A program made the translations under genes and the position numbers. From Ignelater luminosus (lineage: Eukaryota; Arthropoda; Insecta; Coleoptera; Elateridae), in assembly GCA_011009095.1 (NCBI GenBank), contig VTPC01091068.1, forward strand, positions 363,892-427,891: a stretch of 64,000 nt of DNA, read 5' to 3'. Under the pieces are notes generated by a model that was not told the DNA's origin, did no database searches, and saw only the letters and a program-made list of their open reading frames with translations. Below are positions 36,884 through 48,276 of this stretch, in pieces; position 1 is the first letter of the stretch; each line of letters begins with the position of its first letter.

Positions 36884-37393
36884 CAGGGTGGCCCAATGAA
36901 AACGAAACAAACTGAATAACTCCCACGAAAATAATTTTTCGAAAAAACGCAAAAACACTTTGATTTGTATTGGGAGGGGTCATTTTTGACGTACAATTCA
37001 AACCTTAAACTTCAATCCTCCAGAGTGGAGGGGACGTCAACCCCTCAAAGATTTCTAATGGGAAGAGGTTCAAGTGGCACATCACTCGAAAGGCATTTGA
37101 ATTCTCCATATTGCTCCGTTTGAATTTTTAAATTCGGTCAATTTATTTGGAAGATAAAGGAATAAAATCTAAAACATAGAAGGCTTTCTAATGATGTGCC
37201 ACTTAAACCCCCTTCCCATTAGAAATTTCTGAGTGGTTGACCCTCCCTTCCCTCTAGGGGTTAGAAGTTTAAGATTCGAATTGTACTTCGAAAGATGTCC
37301 CCTCCCAATACAAATCGACGTGTTTTTGCGTTTTTCAACAAATTATTTTCATGGGAGTTATTCAGTCTGTTTTGTTTTCGTTAGACGACCCTG
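36884..37393. repeat. 510-bp palindromic MITE with TA duplication
   Basis: TA at 36882-36883 and 37394-37395. The ends read inward are CAGGGTGGCCCAATGAAAAC (left) and CAGGGTCGTCTAACGAAAAC (right), with arms of over 200 bp that contain ACTGAATAACTCCCA and TTTGTATTGGGAGGGG on both sides. No coding capacity; probably mobilised by a mariner/Tc1 transposase. Confidence 0.8.
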
Positions 37394-37726
37394 TATAAGA
37401 CAAGGTGTAAGGCATTCATTGCGTATTTCAGCATCACCGCCATATTCCATTTCGTATTATATTTATTCCTATAAGCTGTAAGATTCAGCATTCGCAAAAA
37501 TTCTTTTTGTTTTCATTAAAACTAAGACTTCGGTGACTTTACAAATCGTCTATTTAATTTAAATGATTGGCAGTTTGGCAAAGGAATCAACTCAAGAAAT
37601 CAAGTTTTATTAAATTTGAAACGAAAAATCGAACATTCAAGTTATTTATTTACTATTCTTAATAGTTAAGGTGTCCCAAATTGAGTAGGATAGTATGGGT
37701 AGATTTCTTATGATAATAGTTAGAGC

Positions 37727-37981
37727 CACTGAAATATAATAATACTGGAAGGGGCGCTCGTATATCGTGCCAATGAGTGGAAAGCGTTCCGAGACAGACC
37801 GACACGAAGGGATCACCTGTCTCCGTCTAGCCCTAATGCGTTTGCGCAGTAGGAATCTTTTTACGTGCTGTACAGTACAGAGCAGCGTGTACGACAAAGA
37901 CAGGTGGCCCCTTCGCTTCGTTTCTCTGTCGGATCGCGTTTCCTACCACAGCGCCCCTTCCAGTATTCTTACATTTCAGTG
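37727..37981. repeat. hAT-like MITE with 8-bp target duplication
   Basis: A perfect GTTAGAGC lies at 37719-37726 and 37982-37989. Between them is a 255-bp element with 32-bp inverted ends: CACTGAAATATAATAATACT then GGAAGGGGCGCT on the left, and the same with two differences on the right. The 8-bp duplication is the hAT signature. The GC-rich interior has no coding block I recognise. Confidence 0.8.
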
Positions 37982-38689
37982 GTTAGAGCTTTGGTTAAAT
38001 GGGCAATGTTGTGCAATATTGTATGCTGATTCAGATTTAGGTTAGAAAAGTTTAAAATTCATAACCGATCAGCAATTATTTCAAAAAAAATGAAAATCGC
38101 GGTTTTCTAAACAGTCAAATATCTCCATAATTTAAGAACGTTCCCAAGAAATAGCGCCCTCTTTCGTCCCGTCACATATGCACAGAAATAAGAAAATAAT
38201 ACGCAATAATATTAATAATAATAAATAAACGTTACATTCTTACACTGATCGAAACACGAGTTGTTTACGTTGGGTTTTAGTGTTTTGGAGTATTTCTCGA
38301 GGTTACATATATATTTGACATTTTTAACAGAGCATAAACAATGACTCGAACAATAGCATGTTTGTTTAGGAAATAAGACGACATTCAGTTTTTGAGCAAT
38401 CCTCTAAATCAACGCCCACTTCGGTCAAATTGCTATGTCGCTATTTGCGATTTTTCTTTTACCGAACATAAGGATGTTGTACTTGTTTGAAAAGCTCTTT
38501 TCGTGACGATTTCAAAAATGTAAAAATCCAATACGGTACCCATAAGAAAAACAAAAGTTCGATACGATTGCGTAAAACTTAGTAGGCCTATAATGTTTTT
38601 AAGGTCATTTTTGATACCCCCTCATTACCCCTGCCCTAACAATTTAGTAAATGTATCTCTTACAATAAATAAAATATGGAGGTTTTTAG

Positions 38690-38863
38690 AAAACGCACAT
38701 TTTTCGTTTTCGCCCTGTATCTCAGTAACGGGTTTATTTTTGGAAATTTAAATCCAGATAGTTAATGAGCACGTAAATGCGCAACTTTTTCTCCATTTGG
38801 CCGATCTTGTATCTATTACCGTTTCCATTATCCCCATATACTCCATTTTATCCTGGACACCCG
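38690..38863. repeat. solo end related to the MITE at 39714-40675
   Basis: CTATTACCGTTTCCATTATC followed by CCCATATACTCC and CCTGGACACCCG resembles the right end of the 962-bp element (CTCTTACCGTTTCCAAGATC, ending in CGACACACTG). It ends next to a TA at 38864-38865. No matching left end is visible nearby. Confidence 0.4.
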
Positions 38864-39113
38864 TATCCACTGTGATGCATATCCGATTTAAAAGCTTTAA
38901 AATGAACCTTTGGTTTTCTAGGATTCACACAAAAGATCTAGAGTCAATCCTACAATTTCTAATTTCTGTTTATATTTTGAAAGAGGATTGCCTAACAATT
39001 GCCTAGAATTCTATAATTCTTGGTGAGGGTCAGTTTTGCAGTTGATCTGATAGATCTGCTATGGAGTGATCTTTCTCTTAATTAGATTGTCCCACACGAT
39101 TTTCTTTTTACAG

Positions 39114-42100
39114 TGGCTGGAAAGCAGTCAAGCAGAGCTAATTCAATCAAACTAGAATCAATAGACAGAATAATTAACTTACCTATTGTTGAATCTGGTT
39201 GGAATTATGCTGGACACGTCTATGGTCGCCTTAAGGTACCTATAGTATTTAATTTGTATTTATTGTATACGTAAATGTTCTGTTTACAGCAATCAAATAA
39301 TGTGTTGCATTGGGCTTTTGGACAAGCTGAATCATCACTATATCTGGTATTAAATACAACCCTACCAGTAGCAGGTTTATTTAAAGGGCCAATATTGACT
39401 TTGGATAAATTAATATGCCACAGTTTAAATTCTGTAGAAGAAAAAGTACCATCAATCCATTTGCCCACAGAACAGGTAAAAGATTAACTTACAATTAGTA
39501 AATAAAAACATCTATTGCATGCATGTATTCCAAAAATCTGTCAACAACAGATAGTATCTTTATTTGTAAAAACATCAAAAGATGTTACTGAGAAAAGCTG
39601 TACAGAATGATTACATCTACATTCTAAGGTAATCTTCAACTGTACCAAGTATTCTATAAAAGCATGACAGACAATATACTGACATTTTTTTTTCTTAAAA
39701 GGAGCATCCTGTACAGTGTGTCCAAAATAAGGATGGACAGCATGGGGATCTTGAAAACGGTAAGAGATACAGAATCGGTTAAATGGGATGAAAGTTGGCT
39801 ATTTATAGGACCTTTTTGGTGGCGTTTGCAAAATCTAGATATCTTGGATAGTTAACTAGTTCTTTTATTTGAAGAGATATCAGAAAACTAAAACCACTTT
39901 TCCACTGCCACTTTTTGTTTTCTATTAAAATATGCTAACAAAATTCCTGTACAACGTTTCGGTTTCGAGTAACCATCATCAACCTCACTTTTTTTTAAAT
40001 AGGCGGAAAAACAACTGAAAATTTTTTTGAATAGCTCTTGTTGTCACGATTCTAATGATGTAAGCATGATAAAGTTATTTTGGTTTTGATTTTTTTGTGT
40101 TGAACGCTGCTGTGACCAACTGTAATAATTGCTATTCATCTTTGAAATTTTGGTTGAGCACATGATTCTTGACAAAACCCCAGGGGAAAGAAATCTAATG
40201 GTGTTAGATCAGGTAATCATGCAGGCCAGTGTACTGCAGAATGTATTAATTTATAGCATAAGAAATCAAACTAACCCTATCATATTTACATCATTAGAAT
40301 CGTGACAAGAGCTATCCAAAACAATTTTCAATTGTTTTTCCGCCTATTTAAAAAAATGAGGTTGATGATGATTACTAGAAACCGAAACGTTGTACAGAAA
40401 TTTTGTTAGCGTATTTTAATAGAAACAAAAAGTGGCAATGGAAAAGTGGTTTTAGTTTTCCGATACCTCTCAAATAAATAAAAGAAAAAATAATAACGAA
40501 AATCGAAAAATCTACTTTTTTTAAATATCTCTGAAACTATCCAAGATATCTAAATTTTGCAAACGCCAACAAAAAAAGTCCTATAAATAGCCAACTTTCA
40601 TCCCATTTAACCAATCCTGTATCTCTTACCGTTTCCAAGATCCCCATGCTGTGCATCCTTATCTTCGACACACTGTATATTTTGATATTTTCTTTATCAT
40701 AGTTCATTGCTGATTACAACAATATAGTATAGGGGTTTAAACTTATCATCTTATATGGTTTATTAATAAGTATGGTAAGTATATGTATCAGTTTCAGATA
40801 AATTCAAAACTTGTAACTAAATAACACAGATATTTTATCAAAGTGAGTGTGGGAGCTGTTCTCATGCTTCAGGAAGTTGCTTTGTTGTTTCTGAATCCAA
40901 TGTACAGTCAGTGCATAATGTAATGTCACCAAATACTTTATATTTTACTATTTAATTTCTGGTTTGATGACAACTTTTACATTATATGGGTATCAAATGT
41001 ATTAGGTAAGTAAGGTCAATTAAGTTAATCTATATATTGCAAGAATTGCCATTAATTTAAATATTAAACATCAAGATATAAAACTTTTTGCGACATTACT
41101 TTATGAGTTGGCTGTATCTAGGTATATAAGTATTTTAATCCACAATTTATGTAATCCTGTTGTCTTAATGAGAAAATTTTCTTTCAGTACAAAATGTATT
41201 TAGGTATAAAGAATAAGCATACAACAATATCATTTTTTTTTCTGTTCTTATAGATTTATTCAAACACCAAGCAATACATACATGATGTTGGCAATACAAT
41301 CGTTCAACCTATTTTAAAAAGAGCTGATTCTGTCAAACAAATTGGAAATACAGTGCTAGACAGTAAATACACTGTTTTTGCTGCTGATAAACTTGAAGGA
41401 GCTCTCAATGTTGCTGATAAATATGTTGATAGATATTTACCAGCAGATGCATTGGATGCCGAAACAGAAAGTACAACTTTACATATAATAAAATAATAGA
41501 CATTATTATTAATTTACTGTTTTAGGAACTGATGCATCTGAAACTGCACAAGACAATAATGTTGGAAATGCATACAAAACAATTCATCACATGTACAGAT
41601 CTTCTCGCAAATTGCAAAGAAGATTAACTAGACGTACCCTTGCTGAAGCAAAAGCTTTAAAAGTACATAGCACTGAAGCCATAAATGTTTTAGCATATGC
41701 AGTGGAAATGGTATGTATGTAGTGTAAAATGATAAAAGAAAGCAGAAATAAAAACATTTATAAACATGTATATGTAAAACTCCCAACAGAATTTTGCTTA
41801 CATCAATAATTCTGTTGAATATGAAACCTGCTCTACAGTTTAATATTAATAAATAATAAATGAGCATCATCTCTCAGATGTTCTTTATCATGGTCAACGG
41901 AATATGAAATATTGCCTCAAAAGCTGAATAATACAGAAACACCAAAATGTTTTGAACATTTTCAATGGTTTGAATTTAGTTGATCCAAACTTGTATACTT
42001 CTATCTTCTTCACAAATTCCAATTTCCTCCTGAATGTCTTGGTCAGATAATGGAATTTAAGAAACACTATTATAATATGTAAATGTATTTTAGATTGCAA

Positions 42101-44598
42101 GTGACCCTAAACTGGCTCATCAAAAAGTTCATGAAATATGGAATAATTTAAGTACAGATGAACCTGAAAATCAAGCTCGTCCACAAGATCTAGAAGAACT
42201 TATTGTATTGTTAACCCGTGAATCAGCACGTAGATTTGTTCATTTTGTAAACTTTGCCAATGCTACTATTAATGCATTACCAACAGAACTTGCAATTCTT
42301 ACTCACAAATGTCGAACCGGCATTGATGATATAATCAAGGTAAGTATCTAGGTTTATTGTTACTACAAGTGTCCATACATATGTAAGACAGCCAAATTTA
42401 ACATGAAAATTGAGGAAACATTTCATTCTACCTTTTGCCTGTACATATATGCTGGTCTCTGCATTAACATATACATATACCCTTTTATGACTTCCTATAA
42501 GATAAAACAGCAACAAAAGGTTGCCAGAAATGAAAATATGCACTTATAAATTTAGTTAGAATCTGAAAAGCTAGCATTTACACAATTCTGAGAATTTTCA
42601 TGTTACCAAATTAAAGAAATGAGTTGATCAACATCAGAATATATAAATTGCTTTTTAGATAAATTAGTACAGAAGATTTTGAAAATAATTTCAACGTATG
42701 TCTATGTAGACAAACAAAGGATTAAACTTATGAAATCAGGACTTCCAAGTTTTAATCTTGCCCAAAAGCGGCAGTGGCATGTTATTTGTCACAAAGTCAG
42801 TCGATGTAAGATAAACTACCTATGCTTAAACAATTGACGATCGTAAATTGAGCTCAGTAACAATTTGCTCTCTGATAAGAACACTGTAAATTTGACAAAT
42901 TTAAGTATCAGTTTAAGTTTGAAGGTTATTAAAATTTAAATAAACAAAAGTAATTAATAATACCTTGTTGTTGCATGTAAAATGCGTTTTTGGAAACTCA
43001 ACTCATATTTCTGAACCGATCATACAAATTACATAATAAGGTTATTTGGATTAACTCGGTTTATTCTAAAACAGTTGCATGGTCACTACAAAACCTATTT
43101 CAAAGCAATTTATAAATAATTGTGAAAGTAATAAATATGGCACCAAGGAAATTATTGGAACTACACTTGCTCATACAGACTTTGCAAAGAATAAACAACA
43201 CAAGACATTATTATTAATTACTTTTCTTTGTAATTTAAATTCTGATAACCTCAAACTTATAACTGACATTTAAACTTGTCAAATTTGACATAGAACAACA
43301 GCGCCTCTATTGGAGAGAAAATCGTTATTAGGCTCAATTTATAATTGTCAAAGTGTCGGTACTTTGTCAAGCAATAACTGATTTTGATTTCTCAATTAAT
43401 TCTTGAAAGCACAATAAATTAACTGCTCAGAAGAAGGAGATTAACACTTCAAATTCAATAAATTCCTAAAAATCTTCATTTCAAGCAATCCAATCAAGTG
43501 ACATATATGAAAAAAAGAAATTGTAAATTGCACATAAAAAAACCTATCAATAATAAACAGGTTTTCTGAATTTCCTTGTTAAATTCCTATGCATCACATT
43601 AGAATGGACACTATAGTCAGTGATAATGAATCATTCTGAAGTTTCTGTGAATATTTTTCTAACACATTTAAGCCTGATACTTTCATCATTGAATATCTTT
43701 AATCAGATGTTTATTTCTATAGATACAATTGTCACAATTCTATCCATGACAATAAACCACTCATTAAAGTTAATTAGTGATGAAAGTACTGGGCCTTAGA
43801 ATTTTAAAGAAGCAATGTTTTATCTAGCGTGTGTTCCAAAAAAATTTACATCAGAGTTGGCTTTAGAACCGAGAAAGTTTGTTATTTAATGTTTTGATGG
43901 TTTTGATTGTAAATTTTTGGGGTTGGTTCTATTTTTATAAATAAGTAATCAAAATGTTTACTCAAGAACAGGCAAGTTTCTTGATTGAAAGCATCCCGTA
44001 TCAGGAAACATTTTCAACATTCTTTTAACTTAGCACGTAAAATGTCAGGTTTGACAATTTCTAAATAAAATTTATCATGATTTATCTATGCATCATGTAA
44101 GCAAAGAGAGGCGTTTTTATATTCATAGCCAACCCTGACATAAATATTTTTCAGACTCTCAGTATAAAGAAATAAAGATCTTTATATTTCATATTTATCG
44201 AAGGCATATTCATAAAAAATTCTCCTTTTCAGAATGCACAATCAGGAAATATGAATCAAATTATTTCCAAAGGAGTGAAGACACAAGCACACAGATTCAC
44301 TATTTTGCTTTATCAACTAAATTTATACACTGCAGAACTATTAGTAAGTTATATTTTTATTAATACATGCATATGTGGTTATTCACTAAAGTTAGGAATT
44401 AAATGATTTTGATAACATTCTATATTGTAGGAACAACTGGCAAAAAGTTTAGATGAACAGGAAAAAACCTTACCACCAACTTCAAATCAAGTGTCATCTT
44501 CAAATAGATTCAGAACTCACATTTCTACTTCAACTACATATAGATTATCTAATAAACATAATAACGTAGTAAATGGTGCTGATAATGCTCATGTATAA
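39114..44598 (+). CDS. Lsd-2: perilipin, lipid storage droplet protein (LSD-2-like)
   Basis: Perilipins coat cytoplasmic lipid droplets and control lipase access in fat body and other tissues. Coding exons: 39114-39235, 39290-39475, 41254-41470, 41526-41710, 42094-42339, 44233-44343, 44431-44598 (TAA), with consistent phases and 411 residues if the start proposed below is right. The N-terminal PAT region contains LESIDRIINLPIVESGW and HWAFGQAE; VEEKVPSIHLP and a 'QIGNTVLDSKYTVFAADKLE' amphipathic segment follow, then DKYVDRYLP. The middle carries RRLTRRTLAEAKALK and DEPENQARPQDLEELIVLLT, both strong insect perilipin blocks. The first coding exon begins TGGCTGGAAAG right after an AG, so an upstream exon must supply the A of the ATG (or further codons); that exon was not found. 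NLPIVESGW and the EEKVP block favour LSD-2 over LSD-1. AATAAA hexamers at 44748 and 44826 could end the transcript. Confidence 0.85.
39714..40675. repeat. 962-bp MITE with ~330-bp arms and a transposase remnant
   Basis: TA at 39712-39713 and 40676-40677. Ends read inward are CAGTGTGTCCAAAATAAGGA and CAGTGTGTCGAAGATAAGGA, and the arms match for ~330 bp. In the unpaired centre, on the minus strand around 40150-40235, the translation gives LPDLTPLDFF then frameshifted GFCQESCAQ. This corresponds to the third catalytic block of a mariner-like transposase (SPDLTPLDFFLWG). So this MITE still carries a scrap of its parent's gene. Located in perilipin intron 2. Confidence 0.75.
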
Positions 44599-45389
44599 AT
44601 GTCTTATTTTGTGTGTTAATCTTTATGCTTAAATAACCTACTTTAAGAACACCTTAGAGAAAATGGCAAACTTCTAATAAATAAGTCTAAATAAGATGTG
44701 GGAAGTAACATTACACTATAAGATATCATTTTTTACTTTTTTTTTGTAATAAAATAGAATATAGATAAGGATAATTAATTATTCATTTAAGAATTTAATT
44801 TTTATTGGACTTTAAAATTTAAAACAATAAAAAATTCTTTAGTTAACACTAGCTCGTTTGAATTATTATTTTAGTGCTCAATCACACTTGTTATTTGTCT
44901 TAAATTAAATGTAGATGTTTAGTATATTGTACAGCATATTCTCAGATGGACTTCAAAAGAGGAAAACTCCTTTACCGTTAATTTTATGGAAAAGCACATT
45001 CTTTACAAGAATTTTTGTTTGTTTAACAATCATAATGAGATTCTATCTTTCATCACTATCCCAAACAAGAACGAAACATCTGCCAGAAGCTACAATGGTC
45101 AATGCTCATATTATTACATATTTTTTGGAAAAGACCATCTTTATATTTATAATATATTATCTTATCTAAACTAAAAAAGATCTGTTCTGTACTCTACTTT
45201 TCAAATATCAACACTATCATTTATATGAAACATTAATTTTTCTTATACAAATAAAAAGAATATCAAGAACTCTACTGAAATATAAAGAATACCACTGTCC
45301 TTGCGTAGCTTGAGAGAAGATATATTATTTTCATGAAAGATGCAATTTCTACTTATAATCTGATGAGAATCAAAGCAGTCCAGTCAATC

Positions 45390-45765
45390 CAGCATTTTGA
45401 GTAGGCAGCGTAGGCAGTGATTTCTTTTTGGATTTTGCAGGGTGGTTGGCCATGATTGTAAAACTGAGTTTTTGGAACTGACAAGGGGTTTCAATTGACC
45501 GCCATCTTGAAAATAAGGGTGCAATTAGTTTTACTGATTTATCTCCATAACAGTGAGTCTGACAAAAATTTTGTACAAAGCAACCTTTTATTACTAACGT
45601 TTCTGCATTATATTAATAATAAAGAAGTTATGAGCAGAAAAATATGAAAAACTAAAAGATAAAAAACTTCCAAGGCGAGATAACTATTGTAGTTTCAATC
45701 CTACAATACAAATACTTCTTACATGTTTTACAGAGCATTTTCTAGCAAACGATTTAACTTATTTG
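45390..45765 (+). repeat. left arm of a large diverged inverted repeat
   Basis: It pairs inverted with 49870-50290. Shared blocks in order: TTTGAGTAGGCAGCG / TTTGGGTAGATAGCG, GGATTTTGCAGGG / GGGTTTTGTAGGG, GCCATCTTG, GTGCAATTAGTTTT / GTGTAATTAGTTTT, TCTGACAAAAATTTTGTA / TCTGACAAAGATTTTGTA, AAGTTATGAGCAGAAAAA / AAGTTATGAACAGAAAAA, and ACAGAGCATT / ATAGAGCATT. Probably the terminal repeat of an older element. Confidence 0.55.
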
Positions 45766-46769
45766 CTTTTTTTATTTGGTTTATTTTTATTGATATTTCA
45801 GTGTTGCCAAGGTGAAGTAAGTTGTGAAGGTAAGTGAGGTATGTAGGTATAAAAAATTATTGATATGTTTAGTTTTAAGTAATGTTATAAAGGGTTTTCC
45901 AATAAGAGGTGTTATTTTGAATAGCCCGCTATTTCGGTAGATGTCACTTTTGAAGCTATCATTTTTTGACATTTGACAAGTAGAAACTACGCCATTAATA
46001 AATATGGAACGATACACGCTTCAACAACGCATTGAAATTATTAAAATTCACTATAAAAATGGTGAAAATTTGGCAGAGACGGTTCGTAAAACTCGAACAT
46101 TTTTGGGTCACCGTGAAGCACATTGTCGGACCGCAATACAGAAATTGGTGAAAAAATTCGAGCTCTTGAGACAAGTTAGTGATGTGAAGAATAAAACCCG
46201 TGCACGTCGCTCAAGAACAGCCGAGAATATTGCTGTTGTAGCCGAAAGTGTTAAAGAAAACCCAGGTTTGTCCATTCCTCGTCGTTCTTTGGAATTAGCC
46301 ATTCCACAAACGTCATTACACCGTATTTTGCATAAAGATTTGGGTCTTAAGGCTTATAAAGTCCAGTTAACACAAGAACTCAAGCCGGCCGATCATCAAC
46401 AACGTCGTGTCTTTGCTGATTGGGTCGTTGAAATGCATGAAAATGATCCAGAATTCCATCGAAAAATCATCTTGAGTGATGAGGCCCATTTCCACCTCGG
46501 TGGCTTCGTCAACAAGCAAAATTGTCGGATCTGGGGCTCAGAAAATCCAAGAGTTATTGTTGAAAAGTCTCTCTATCCTCAACGTGTGACTGTTTGGTGC
46601 GGTTTATGGTCCGGCGGAGTCATTGGACCTTACTTTTTCGAAAATGAGGCTGGAGCAACAGTTACGGTGACTGGATTGCGCTATCGAGAGATGATTAACG
46701 ATTTTTTATGGCCGGAATTGGATGGTATTGATCTGGACAACGTTTACTTTCAACAAGACGGCGCTACGT

Positions 46770-46782
46770 GCCACACAAGCAA
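46770..46782 (+). repeat. 13-bp target-site duplication, left copy
   Basis: GCCACACAAGCAA occurs here and again at 47850-47862, exactly flanking the GC-rich insertion. The uninterrupted copy 1 has it once. The leading G could be chance, making it 12 bp. Confidence 0.9.
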
Positions 46783-47849
46783 GGAGGAGGAGGATCAATG
46801 AATAAATGCCACCGTAGGTGGCTGCCATTTAGAGAACTTAATCTCTCTATGGCTGGTGAGTTGGAAAATGGGTGGTTAACTCCTGTCGTGCACGCCAACA
46901 TGTCGGGTACCAAGCAGCCCGCACGCCCGCAGTCCACGGTGATGATGGTCTGGTGGCGAAGGTGGTGCAGGCCGGAAGCAGGTTCTCCATAATCCCCGCA
47001 GGTGATGGTGACGATGACCCAGGTTGGATGGTGTACCCAAGGACGGCCAGCGAGCCGTCACACAGAGACGACGAGGAGTTCGACGCGACGGTTCTTTTCA
47101 GAACGGTGTTGGAATTGTGTAATGAGAAGTGTGAGAGTGTGTATATGTTAGTGTAGTGGTGTGTGGTGTCTAGGTGTAGGTAGTGTGCCGTGGAAGTGCA
47201 AAACTGTTCCGGCATTTGCCTTAACCACTGGGGAAACCACGGAAAACCCAGTGAGAACAGTGTGGTGGTTGGAATGGATGTGGTGATTATTGGCGGGAAA
47301 TGTTAGGCGGGAATAGTTTGGCGGGAATGGATTTGGCGGGAAGCGTGACGGATTGACGAAGAATTTCCGGGCGTCGTGGAGTAGGTACCTCGAGGAGCCC
47401 CGGGCTCGAGGGTTTGGGTAGGAATGGGATTTGGTAATCACGGCCCGGTAGCTACCCGGGCCGATCGGGTGAGGCTGAGATGTGTGGTGATGATGGCCGG
47501 GCCTGCGCACCCCTACGCAGACGCCGGTTGGTGGTGGAGCGGCCGTTGATCCATCTACTGCATCTTGGGTATGATTGGGTTTGTGGCGGTCGCGATCTTC
47601 AAGCTCCCTCAATTCTTGGAGACCGACGGTCGGTTGGGTTGATGCAGCGATGCGACCTCGAGTCGCCCCGTTGGTGGTGGATGTGGGCCAGGCCTGTGCC
47701 CCCCAAACACAGACTCTGGAGGGTGGGTTGGCGGTAGCTCCCCAACTACCGCGTTTGTGGTTGAGCCCGTACTCTTCGTCACCGATGCGTCACCGCTCGC
47801 GCTGCAGACCGGGTCGACTGCCTCGCTTCGCACTCGAAGCCGGAATGTC
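46783..47849 (-). mobile_element. GC-rich insertion, probable non-autonomous retroelement
   Basis: 1067 bp, strikingly GC-rich beside its AT-rich surroundings, flanked by a perfect 13-bp duplication. At its left edge is GGAGGAGGAGG, which on the minus strand is a (TCC)n tail. Just inside lies a perfect hairpin GCCACC-GTA-GGTGGC (46808-46822). A simple-repeat tail, a hairpin beside it and a long target duplication fit a non-LTR-type or SINE-like insertion whose 3' end is on the left. The minus strand has overlapping Pro/His/Gly-rich open frames (47854-47609 and 47612-47148) without a domain I recognise. There are no long terminal repeats, no terminal inverted repeats and no reverse-transcriptase motif. 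Confidence 0.6.
47290..47342 (+). promoter_or_regulatory. four phased E2F-like sites inside the GC-rich insertion
   Basis: GGCGGGAA occurs four times, with core starts at 47292, 47306, 47320 and 47335. The flanks are TT, TTA, TTT and TTT, so two are full matches to the E2F consensus TTTGGCGGGAA. The spacing is 14, 14 and 15 bp. Binding is not shown by sequence alone; a GC-rich tandem repeat could give the same pattern. Confidence 0.45.
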
Positions 47850-47862
47850 GCCACACAAGCAA
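47850..47862 (+). repeat. 13-bp target-site duplication, right copy
   Basis: Second copy of GCCACACAAGCAA; the transposase reading frame resumes directly after it. Confidence 0.9.
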
Positions 47863-48276
47863 CGAAACCATTGATCTTTTACGGAAAAAGTTTCCGGACC
47901 GTGTTATCTCTCGAAGAGGTGATCACAATTGGCTACCGAGATCTTGTGATTTAACACCTTGCGACTTCTTTCTTTGGGGCCACGTGAAAGAGAAGGTCTA
48001 CGCCAACAGCCCAGCGTCGATTCAAGACCTCAAAGATGGAATTCGTGAGGCTATCGAGGACATAGGGCAGCCACTTTGCGATTTGGTTATGGAAAATTTC
48101 ATGAAAAGGATATTGTCCTGTAAGCGTGGTCGTGGTGGTCATTTGCCTGATGTTATTTTCCACTATTAACGGCATACCTTCCTCTTTATAATAAAATAAA
48201 CATCCGATCATTTATATTAAAAAATGGCACTTTTCTTTGAATATCAAAATAACACCTCTTATTGGAAAACCCTTTA

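Larger units (their letters stand above)
46004..48169 (+). pseudogene. DD41D transposase broken by a GC-rich insertion
   Basis: The first part (46004-46782) encodes about 259 residues identical to copy 1 except at positions 15, 40 and 56 (I for L, H for P, R for G), and includes catalytic D159 and D252. The insertion enters just after CHTSN/K, seven residues past D252, and adds an early stop near 46800. The second part (47863-48169) resumes the same frame and contains the third aspartate (LTPCDFFLWG) and the original C-terminus. The product cannot be functional. Confidence 0.9.
45890..48274 (+). mobile_element. DD41D mariner-like element, copy 2, interrupted by an insertion
   Basis: TA at 45888-45889 and 48275-48276, and the same terminal repeats as copy 1 (AAGGGTTTTCCAATAAGAGG). 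Subtracting the 1067-bp insertion and one 13-bp duplication leaves exactly 1305 bp, the length of copy 1. So no other indel has accumulated since the two copies separated. It lies between the perilipin and the second cadherin, in the opposite orientation to copy 1. Confidence 0.9.

Noticed and set aside
37767-38045. 92-residue open frame
   Set aside because: It runs across the hAT-like MITE and its target duplication, so it is a chance frame in repeat DNA.
46768-47874. Several overlapping open frames of 60-150 residues on both strands in the GC-rich insertion
   Set aside because: GC-rich DNA has few stops, so such frames are expected by chance; none carries a known domain.
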